DNA from: Sinotaia quadrata
Taxonomy: Eukaryota; Mollusca; Gastropoda; Architaenioglossa; Viviparidae
Direction: 5' to 3'
NCBI GenBank assembly: GCA_028829895.1
Contig: CM054181.1
Span: forward strand, 34,086,259-34,150,258
Length of the DNA: 64,000 nucleotides
The position numbers were made by a program, and so were the translations under genes. The notes under the pieces were generated by a model. The model made no database searches, had not been told where the DNA came from, and saw only the letters and a list, made by a program, of their open reading frames with translations. Shown piece by piece: positions 13,401 to 25,400 of this stretch (position 1 is the stretch's first letter; every line of letters begins with the position of its first letter).

Positions 13401-16400
13401 TGGTAAAAATAAAAATAAAACAAGTTGTCACAGTTCCAATCAAATGATTGGCACATACAGGCAAACTATAAAAATGTTGGTCTCTATTGAATGACACTAA
13501 TTCAATCTATATTTATATTACCTTATGTCTATAAACTATAGACATGTCTATATACTAAACTATGTCTATATACTATATGTATAAACAAAGGCAAATAAAA
13601 AAAAAATGGTCTCTATAGAAATGGCATACTGATATTAAATTACATGTCCATAAACACAAGCAAACAAAATTATGGTCTCTAGGGAAATGACATACTGAAT
13701 CTATATTACCTTTCATTCATAATCATAATGTACAAGTCAGTACCTTGTCTGATGTGCTCGAGGATTTAGTGTCTGGTCCTCTCTTTTTGAGATGTTGAAC
13801 AAACTCTGACAAATCCTAAATAAAGTACATTGAAAAGAATTATTTTTAATTTGTATTTTCTTTAAATTGAATCATGGAAGAAAGAATGAGAAAGAGAGAT
13901 TTGTTAAATAGTGCTTATTAAACTCTTAAACATGCTCTGCAATCTTTATTTAAGGTGTTTGAGATAATTTTTTTTACAAGTCTGGATGATACAGTATTAT
14001 ATATGGAGTAAGACTAAATTAAAACACTCATACATAGTTCATTTACTACACTCAAATGTACTGAAGCATATGTTGTGGTATTGTTCAAGTCATGTCTCCC
14101 ACACCCTTGTTATTTTTCAGACAAAGGATTAAAATAAAATGTAAAAGGTCTGAAAGCCTAAAAATGAGATTTGCTGCAGATGTCTGATCTTGCAAGAGAA
14201 AGAGAAATATTAACCTTGTAATGTAATGCTTTATCACAATAAGCTAAACATCTTAAGTTATTTTATTGGTTTATTTACTAATGTCATTTCAGGTAATCAG
14301 AAGGCAAAGATGGACACACCATTGGGGTAAATGGTGGGTGATTGGGTACAATGGAAGAGGTAAATGGTGGGTGAGTGGACACACTTGTAGGGGAAATGGA
14401 GGGTCCACAATGTCATTTTGGGAATTTTAACCAATATTTTAGTGAAAGATGTATTTGTTACATATAGGAACTGCTCATTTTTAAAGTGACGTATAAAGCC
14501 AAATAATTATTTTTAAAATGGACATAAAAAAATTAGGGAAAAATAATACATGTATAAACTCTTACATTCTATATAACTGATTATTGAATTATTAATATAT
14601 ATTATAAAACACTTTATCTATATTGGACAATCTGTAAACCATAATTCATGTAAATATTACTTTTTTATTAGTGTTAGACTAATTAGGGCAGGGATTCCCT
14701 ACATTTGTATGCTCAAAAACATGCTTGAGAGTACAGTTGTAGTGCCTAAAACCATGGGGAAAAAAACTCAGATCCGATGGGATTAGTGTTCTACATATAT
14801 TGAGCTGATTGGTCAGTCACTCACGGGCATCCATTAAAGGCTTAGTGACTTCTGATTAAAGAGTTATGGGTGCTAATAAATCAGTTGATACAATAGTGAG
14901 TTGTGTGAACTATTTATAAAATCTGGACATTGATGTAGGCATCTATCTATCTATTAGTCTTTTAATAAAATTTTTCTATGGAATCTAAAATACTACTAAA
15001 GGATCTAATGAGATACTTTATACTTCATTAATTTCTTATATTTAGTATTTTACTTAATAGTATGGCAGTCAGGACTAGTATTTGGAAAAGGTTATGCTAT
15101 ATAAACTGTCCAACATATCTTACCACTAAAAAAAAATGGTCAAAGCTCACCCTACTGACTTTAGTATCAGGCTTGGACATAAATTACTTATTTGTACTTC
15201 ATCTTGTTTGCCCTTAGACCTTTCTTTTTTATAAAAAAAAAAAAAACACACACACACAGATATATATATATAATAAAATACATAAATTGTGAATAAATAA
15301 TCTGTAAGGCAAATATTAGAGATATAGAGAAAAAAATAAACTGTGAATAAATAACCTTAAACTAAAGATATTTGATTTCCATCTAAAAGTATTTTGATGT
15401 ATCTAAATGGCCGTTTACACTATATTTTAAGATAGTTATAATAATTATTGTCCGACAAAATAGCCATTTCAAGTGTAATACAACTGTACTATTTGGATGA
15501 ATGGCCAAAAAGAGAGACTAAGCCAGAATTACATTTGACGTGGCAATCAAACATTCTGAATCAGGATAAAGAGTGGGCTTCAGTTCGTTACAGTGACGCC
15601 CATTTCAAGCTGCGCTAGGAGGTACTAAATTAATTAATTTAAATTACGATTAAAATATAAAGAAAAATGAATGCATATTTTAATCTCAGAAATATATATA
15701 AATTGCCATTTTCAAATTTTTTAAGCCTGTTGAAACACTGTAAATAAATAGAGGAAACAGAAACAATGCAACTTTCGTTTTCGACACAGTAAAATAAGTA
15801 CATGTATTGAAAATATACAAAATTGCCTGAATGGGTAGCTTGAAATAATACAGAAAAAAATACCTTAACAGCCTGTATTAAAGTCCAGGGCATAAAAATT
15901 ATAAATATCCTATATATAAATGACCAAACTGAATTAAGGATATTTTTCATTGTAATTATGTGCAGTCTCGATGAAATACACCAACGTGTCCACTAATTTC
16001 TACGTATAAATATATACGCACCCTAACTTCCTGCGGCAACGGCAGATAAAAAGCTATTTATAGGATACTGCACTATTCTGTTCTCAGAAACCCTTTCAGG
16101 AGTCTCGCTTTCTTTCGAAACTACACTCTCAAAACGATAAAAAATGTTCGTAGATAAATTACACTTATTTAATGTAGAATATTTCCGAAATGCACATGTA
16201 ATTGCATGTTTCATACCAAATTATAATTTGTTTTGTACAAACTCAGATAGTGGTGTACGAGTTTCGAACTTGACAGTCATGCACCATTTGCGTTCTTTAG
16301 TTTAGAAATTGGGGAAAATATTCTTTTGTGGGTCAAATTAAAAATATATGGATTGTTTAAAAAAAACACTAATAGTTATAGTTACTTTTATAATAGCAGA

Positions 16401-19400
16401 TTTCTCATAAATTTGCTTTTTTCATTAACAAGTGCGGCTGATTAGCTTTAGGTACATAAAAATTATAAGACTTTGTTTAATAAGAATAAGAGTGTTTCGG
16501 CTACATAACCTTTAAAACATAATTTGGGGACTGAAGAAATTTACAATTAAAAAACAACAGTTAATTAAGGTAGTCTCCGCAATACAAACATATTAAAATG
16601 TACTGAAAAGACTATTTATTTGTGACAATTAGTGATTGCTTACTTTTTCACTTTATGACTCTTAGTCAGTCTTATCCAGACTGTTGCAATTTTAAAATTT
16701 CTCATCCCCAATATAGCTCAGTATCAGGCAGACAGACATAATATTAATAAGTTTCCTTCTCAAAAGAAGGAATGCTGACTGTTGAGTTCAGTGACAAATG
16801 CATATATTTAGTCTAACAATTGTTATTTTGAGAAATGGCATTTACAATTTAAGGTTCTATAGATACACAGTGTAACTGTAAACTAACCTTGACATTAATC
16901 ACTGTTGAAATATTTTTGTTTAGTTTATTCCTGAAGACATTTTGATTATGAATCATCACTTATTAATGTCTGCACATATCATTCATGTACGTTCTTTTTC
17001 CAAAGTATTTGTAATGGTATATGTATGAAAGAACCCATAAGAGATATTATATATAATATTTTTCTGGTCAATGTTAAAGAATCTGTGCTGATAAAATTTT
17101 ATCCACACTATTTATAATAATATCTTATAATATAATATAATTCATTTACCTAGTTTAGGGAAATATATAGAGGTAGAATTTTTCTTGAATAGAACTAGAA
17201 GTTCATAACTCTTGATCACCTTATACATTTGTAAACACGAAGATTATTCTGAGAATATGATTAAGAAGTTTGATCAACATTTTGTTCATGCTGGCAAAAG
17301 GACACTTACCAGTGAAATTAAGACTGTTTGGCAAGTAATTTAAATATATTTTTAATAAAAAATTTTGGCAAACAGTGCAATTGTTAAGAATGCTCTCTGA
17401 AAATATAAAATATATTTTGATACTTCATCAATAAAATTTGAGTAACCATATTGATTGAGTCAAAATAATGAAACTTACTGCATAGCCATCTCTTATGAGA
17501 TTTAAATTGTCCTCAAAATCAACTCAACATGATGTTTCATTTAGTATTAAAGATGGATGTTTAATTGATCAATTTTATATTTATGTGCCACAATTTCTTG
17601 ATACAGATGTGTTGTTTACATTAAAATTGGGCATTTTTGTATTTAACTGTGTCATTCTTAAAATAGAAGAACAGGGTTAAATGTAGTTAATTTATGATAA
17701 TTGTTCTCTTCTTTATGACAGTTTGTGTCAATTCTCATTGATGTATAATGAACATGAAAAGTTGACCACGTTTACTGCATCATTCTTTCTTACTGGAGAG
17801 GTGTAGTTCAATCTTTGTCTGCTTTTATAATACATTTTTGTATTTATGTTCAAAGTCAACCTTAAAATTGAAGTTGACTAATTCTGTAGTTCATAGACAT
17901 GTATACATGACTTTATAGATATGTGGTTAAATTTGGGGTGTTGCAGTTCAACCAATACATTGTAAATGTGTAGTTGTGTTGTATATGTTGTATCATAGAT
18001 GAATGCCGAACACTTAGGCAAAGGGTGTGGCCTTAGTCTCTGGTCTTGTACTTACTACTCTGGTCATTGATAGGAATTTCCCACATTAATGATTAAGACT
18101 AGAGTTCCGACCCTTGTTGGGAAACCTAATATCACCTCCAAACTGGACAAGGTGTTAATAAAAGTTAGTACAAGTAATAATGTCAATTCTCTAAGACTAA
18201 GAGGAGGGAACTCAATGGAGCAACAATCCACAGTTAGACAGACAGAGAGGGGAACTGTGAAAAATTCAGACAGAATGCTAAAAGTAAAACCCTCTCTACT
18301 TCTCCTATGGTTAAAACATTAAACTGATTCTGAGGAATTCCCCAAGTGTCTACAAAAAACTAGAGTAAAAGCTTGGATCACTATGGATGTCTGAACTTTA
18401 TAATTCAGAATTGCCAGTATGATTTATTAGTCAAGATGACAGCCAAAATCCTGAAAATCAGCCTCAGTTTTTCAGAAAGCCATTGCTGGCAGCTGACAAG
18501 AAATGAGAAACTTAGCTTCAGAACTTTTGATGAAGCTGAAGAACAATGTGTTTAAACTATGACAATTTTTCCAAGCAATAAAATGTGCCTTACCACAGTG
18601 TATTCAATCTGGTAGAAAGAAGAATAATACAGCCCTCCGATTTAATTCTGTCTTATAACTATTTTGGAAATCATCTGTATAACTATAACAAAATAGAGCC
18701 GGAGCAAGGTAACTTTAGAGTTTTTCAGTCAGAGTAGTAGAACTCTGGTCATAAGTTGTTGTCAGTACATTTCAACTTGTAGCTGACTAAATGAACCCAA
18801 AGAAGATTACACTTGCAATTGGCTATCAAAGATTACAAGTGGTTTGCTGAACTTGAGAGGAGAAGCCAATATTTTATACAAATAGTTGATATCAAAATCT
18901 TGACAGCTACTCAGAGACTATCATCAGTTTCCATCATGTCTCCCCTCATTCCCATACACATTCACAGCATTTTGGGGAAATTTATACTTTAATTTCCATC
19001 TTGCTTGTGTCTTGGAAGCTTGATATTTTACCAAAGTCTGGAGAAGCTTTCAAGATCATGCCTTGCCATTGGTCCAGGCTAAGTGTATCTTAGAAAAAAT
19101 TCCTAGCTTCCACTTGTCAGTAAATTCACATATTGCACTAATGAACATTTTTTAAAACAAAAACCCAACATAAAATGTGCTTAAAATGATAAAAGGATAG
19201 TAAAAAGTATATAATAATAACTTAATCAGAAATACCTGCAAATAATAGATTATGAAGAAATCTTAATTTGAGACTAATCCCACAAAAAACAAAAATTGTG
19301 ATTGAAGAAAGAAGTATATTTTGTATAGATCCTTTTGGAATCTCAAACTCCGTGTTAATTTTTTTCTTTTGTTTCTCCTTTTAAAGAGAGTTGTGCAGAA

Positions 19401-22400
19401 AAAAAAATAATATTAGTGTCATGTAAAATAGTTTGTGTCCATTTATATGTCTCAAAAAAATACAAGTACCAAAATTAGAATAAAGTTGAATTAATTTTGG
19501 TACTTGTATTTTATAACTGAATAATAACTGAATAATAATAACCATAAAGTTTTCAAATTTTAAGCAACTCAGAAAGATATAAAATATCTCTTAAATCAAT
19601 CCCTGATGTAAGTGGTTTTACTGTCCTGCTTTCTCTCTTATGTAATCTGTGCACCTCTGTTTTCAGTTTTTTTTATATAACACTAAATTGACATTGATTT
19701 TGAAGTCAATCAGAACTTTGCTCATTTTCAATCAGTTTAAGATGCCAACATGCATTGTTTATTTTTTCTTTTTAAAAAGTTTAATGCTTTTACCCATGCT
19801 GACATTATTTGCACCATGACAGTAACATTTCTTGTCAGTTCTGAGTCAAGCAATGTCAACTGTTCAGTCCCATTGATATCTCTTCAATCTAATGAAGAAG
19901 GGTAATTTTATGGGTTTAAGATGGAGGCAGCTCATGATATGAATGCAGATGATAGTGAGATTGAAAGTAATATTGTTTTTAATCAGGATAGTGATAGTAG
20001 CCAGTTTGACTCCAACACTGAAGTAGATCCAGGCCCACTGATTCATGCTGACAGAATGAATGCACACCTTCATATACCATTATTGTCAGCTGGTACAAGA
20101 GCTGTGTTTCCTGGTGGATTTAATGTAATGATTGCAACAGCACTGGGAATACATTCTTTTTGGTTTCTACTAATTTATGCCATTAAAATTGCTTTCAATC
20201 TTTATGATCAGACTTCAACTGCAATCCACTAAAAAAAACGTTATCTCATCTTGATTTTCATGAACTTGCCACTCAACTCACTGCTGGATTCAGTGCCAAA
20301 AAAAAATGGCATCCTGAAGTTGTGAGAGCACTGTCCTGTGATGATGAAAATGATGAAGTCATGTCAACATCAAGATGACCAAGAGAAAGCACTACTATAA
20401 ATTATCATCTCAAGTTGTGATGTAATCACCTTCAAATGATTTGACTAAAATATAATAATAATGTTTCAACTCATAATAATATTTTAAACTTTAATAATAA
20501 TGATTTAAACTTATAATAACATCTTAAAGTTTGACACATTAATTCATTCAACCTCTGAGCTTTCCCAAATGACTGAATTTCTGGGGAGGGGGGGTGTCCT
20601 AACTTGATCACAGGTCTAACTTTTATGCTTTGGTTGTCACAGGAATCTTTTCTTTCTGGTCTACTGCCTGCTAGGGTTTCTGCCACTGCAGGGAAACCTG
20701 ACATCTTGCTGTCTATTAAACTGGACATGGTCCCTTATTTATAAAAGTTAGTTCCAGCCATAAAAGTCATCCGACTCTGATTAAGAGGAAATACAATCCA
20801 TCGAAATACAAGTACCATACAAATACAAGTAATACATTCCATTGAAACATTTAAATGGTAAGCTAGAGAAAATATATTCAGAGAGCTAGGATCATCTAGC
20901 CTCTCCTATAGTTACAAAGACTGCCTGTAGTAGAGTTCCAGAGCCTACATGAAACTAGCCTTTTGGATCCAGAAGGAGTTTGAATTTTACAATTCGACTA
21001 TTGCCAGAAAGTTCAGTCTAGTGGTTTCTCTAGTGTTATTAGGAACTAATCCTTTTTTTGTTGTTTCTTAACTTTTATGGCTTTGTTTCTTATTATAAAA
21101 ATTAAAATGATTAGTTATTTTGAGAATGAATGCAAATGACAAATTTGTTCAACCTTTTCTCCTCATCTGTAAACTTGGTGGTCTAAATCAGGGGCAGGCA
21201 AACTCTGGCCCGCGAAGCATTTTTGTTTGGCCCGCCAAGCTATTCACAGTTAACATTGCTTTTGGCCCACAAGGTAAAAGTCACTAAAACAAATGGGCGT
21301 TGTTATATGCTGTCAAACAGCCAAGGCTAAACTAGTCTAAAGACTACATGTAATTTTAACAGTTTGAATTACTCACACAGAATTGCATGCATATACAATT
21401 TATGCCTGGGGTTGTAGTTCATTGACATTTGAACTCTCCCAGGCCTAGGATAGATGTACAATTATACATGTATGTCAGCATTTGTACTCTGCTTCAGTTG
21501 TGACCTGATCTTCACCGTGACTAATGAGCATGGGGAAGGAGGCTGGAGGTGAACAGAGGTGTGCGCGAATTTGAAACTCAGTTTTTTGCCATCACAACCA
21601 AACTAGTTGTTGCATTTCTGCTATTTCTTTGCCATTATTTCCTCCACTCCTCTTTCTTTTTTTCATGATGTCATCCTTCCATCAGACAAGTTTCTATATT
21701 TTGTGAAACATGCTCAGCGCATTGTAGCTATGTTCGGAAGCACATTTTGCTGTGAACAACTGTTCTCAAAGATGAAATATACAAAGAATCGCTTTCGCTA
21801 TCAACTCTCTGACCATCATCTAAATGACATTCTTCGCTTGTCAACCTCATCAGTTAAGCCAGACATTAAATCACTGATTCATTATAAGCAACACCATCCA
21901 TCTCATTAATCTTTCATTGAAACTGAGTTATTTTTTTAAAAATTACTATTGTTCTCATTTTATATTCTGAACTTGCTGGACTTGTGATATTTGGTTGTCT
22001 ATCTGGCCCGCGAACTGTTCCAACAGTTTTATCTGGCCCGCGGTCTCAAAAGTTTGCCTGCCCCTGGTCTAAATGAATAGATACAATGATGCCATTTACA
22101 TCCAAGACAGTTACCTGAACTCAGAAGGATAAAGCTTGTTATCTCCATGGTTTGGCATTTCATTTGGTGTGTGAGCTCAGCAGACTGGCTAAAAATAGGC
22201 CTGCCCCGACTCAAACCATCAAGTTTACTTTTCTGGTTAGCAGACAGGATGTGCCAACCCATCAGAATCAGATGACAACAAAACAATGTCGGCCCTATCA
22301 ACCGCAGGCGAATTCCATTCCAGCCCTTGTTTGTTTTGAGCACTGACTTTTCACTTGTCCCATCAATATCTATCTATACTATATAGGAATTCATAATTTT

Positions 22401-25400
22401 GAAGAGGAATTTTGGGGGGGTTTTTTGCTAATTTTAATATTACATGTTGCTAATAATAAAGCTAGGCATTTGTAATACATCCTCATTATACATCTTTGTC
22501 ATTGTATTTGCAGAAGGTGGTACAAGTGTGAACTTAAAGACCAAGTGAAATGGAATCTAGGTCAGCCACAAATAAGAATAAATCCATAAGTAATAGACAT
22601 TCTTAGAATCAAGACTGCAAAATTTAAACTTTCAGAGATTTGCATAAATGCATTTATTTCAATATTGAAAGTCAATATTTCTGAAAGAAATCATTCATTT
22701 GCGAGACCGACTTCACCATAGCAATATAAAATCTAACGTCAGGATGTGGAGCTACAATCTGCATGCACTGTCCAACATATTGTCTTGCAGTAAACGAGTA
22801 GTTTGAAAAATAAACCTGGTTTTAAGCATTACAGTATAAAGCTGAACAAACAATGGACGATTTAAAAATATTCATATTTTACATTTCCTGAAGATCATAA
22901 ATTAAGAAAAAAGTGGATTACAAAAAAAAAAGCTTTCGTCATTCATATAAAAATCATACACAACTAATTTTAATAATATGCCTATGAACTTAGCGATGAC
23001 TACAATTGTAGAAATGTATGGTATGTAGTATGCTGACTATATTAAAAAAATAATTTACCAGACATGGTCTTCATCAGTCATTGTTTCCTCATTATCTCCA
23101 ATATCATTAGAAATGGTATGTGAACTACTAACAGTTGAACTTTTGCTGTCACCAGTATGAATTGGATTAAATGTACATGAAGTACCAGAAAAAATTACAT
23201 TGGAGGCCTTTTGACCCCTTGCCTGACATCACTTTTGCTTGCTTTTACCCCAAGGGCTTGGGGATTGTCTATCTTAGTAATGGGGCAAATCTCGTTCAAA
23301 AACTATGTTTGACATAGATTCCATTTCATATGGCCTTTAAAGTAAGGGTTAAAACTTCAGTAAGAAAAAAATCACCGGAAGATTTAACTATTTTTCTGTC
23401 TTTCTCTCTATGCACATATCACATGCAAATGCCACATCAGTGTAACATAAATTTGTGCAAGGAATGTCAAGCCCCATACCACCAATAAAATGTAAAGTGT
23501 TGGGACACTTATATATGTATATCTATCCCACCTATCCACCTTGAAAGTTAAAGATATTTTGCCTTGTTTTTTGTTTTGCAAGCATTTTTTTGTTTTACTA
23601 ACATTCACAAGATTATAATAATTATATTCACATCAGCATAAGTAGTTCATGCAACAACAACAAAAATATAAGCATCTGTTTATAGCTTAAGCCCAAATTA
23701 AGTGTGAGTATATATTTTTTCTTTTCTTAAAAACTATGCCCTTCTAGAGTGTTTGTGATGTATTTGCATGTATATGCTTGTCCTTAAATGTGCAAAGGTA
23801 TTTATCAATTAGGTCAGTGATCAAACTTTGGAAGCTAGATTTGAAATCAGACAAGTGCACAATTTTCCAAATATCTTTTATGTAATTTTTCAGAAATATA
23901 TATCAGATTTAAGCAAAACTGACTCCTCAATACACAGCTACTTTGACCTAAACAAGTGTCAATGAGAAAGCTGCTCTATATATAGCAGGTGTCAAGTGAA
24001 AAGTTAAATCAAAAATTAATTTAAAAGTTTTCTTTTACTATCTCAAGTAAGAAAAGTCTGTACATTTTTTAAATCAAACAACCATGTTATTTTGGATGCA
24101 TCTGTAGATTTTGTTGTTTGTTTGGGGTTTTTTTGTGAGTAGACATTTATCATATAAAGGTCTTGAATATGAGGTCAAGTACTAACCGACAGTTGTAGAC
24201 AGTTAGCAATGAGCTTTACAGCATGCTTTCTCTGGCCAGGGAAACCTGTTATTTTCAAAATGTTAAATGGTTCCTTCTGGAGAGCTTCCATTTCAACAGT
24301 AGCACCTGATTGCCTCATAATCTCTTTTATGTTATTACCATCTGATAAAAGCAAAATATAAGATAAAAGATTTATACAACATCAAATATAGATGAAAATA
24401 TATTGGTAATTGTTAAATTATGAATTGATAAGGATGGATTATTCAGCCAATTAATAATAAAAATTATATTCTAAACTAGATGTTAAACTATAGTGGGAGT
24501 CACTGAGGCATTCATGGAAGTTTTAATTTCACCCATAAGTCAACTGAAAGAGTTTGAGTTATTTTTCATCAGTCAGTTGGAAAGTCAGTTTCCTAAAACC
24601 AAGATTTTCTTCACATAAAGTAATTAGTTAATTTATTATTTATGTCATCTCCTTGAATTTAATAATAAATTTTAACACCAACTGGCAAGTTAATTAATAT
24701 TTACGATTTACTGCAAGAAATTTTCTCCAAATCTATATAAACAAAATTATGCCCGTCTTTTTAATTTAGTATCATGTCAAGAATAAAGAAAAATATCTTT
24801 TAAAATTAAAAAACTAAATATCTCTAAAACAAACAAGATATGAATATACTATACTAATACACCAAAGCACTATTTTTTCCTCTTAATTGTTGTCTTATTT
24901 AAAAATGCTTTCTACTTTGTTTTATTAAACACTTAAGTTATAACTGAACTTGATAATTTTTGAAAATGTGTAATCTTTGGCAGCTTAGAGCTGCATTATA
25001 AAACAATCTCTAAATGATGAGAGTTATATACAAATATTAAGTTATACATAAATTCATTTTACTTTTAAAAAAAGCAGTTTACAATTATGACCATATTCAT
25101 CATGCATGAGATTTTTCAAAAATTTTGTTTGTTATTTTTTGGAATACCTATGCATTTAAAACAAGTTAGTAAAAAAATAAATAAAATAAAGATTTTCAAT
25201 ATATATGTATTGTAAGTTTTATTTTTTATCTTGTTCATCTTAAATAAAATCATTTCTGAGTTGCACTTAATTAAATATTGATTTTTTAAAAAATAAATAA
25301 TTTAATTTAATAATTTTCTAAGGGATTAAAAAAATTTCTAATCTTAGAGAGCTCACTGCTTCATTAATAAAGCAAACTGTACATGATGTAGAATTAATAA

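Larger units (their letters stand above)
10088..13743. other. Intron 6 of gene A
   Basis: A 3.7-kb intron. It holds a TG/CG microsatellite (10383-10432), a GC-richer interspersed fragment at about 10605-10735, a 1.4-kb CpG-containing candidate solo LTR (11145-12558) and a degenerate ~100-bp tandem repeat (about 13455-13735). The remainder is AT-rich without recognisable content. Confidence 0.6.

Noticed and set aside
15150..15235. Exon-like minus segment with GTGAGC donor and KKGLRANKMKYK frame
   Set aside because: The frame hits a stop before the donor and no phase-compatible acceptor was found.
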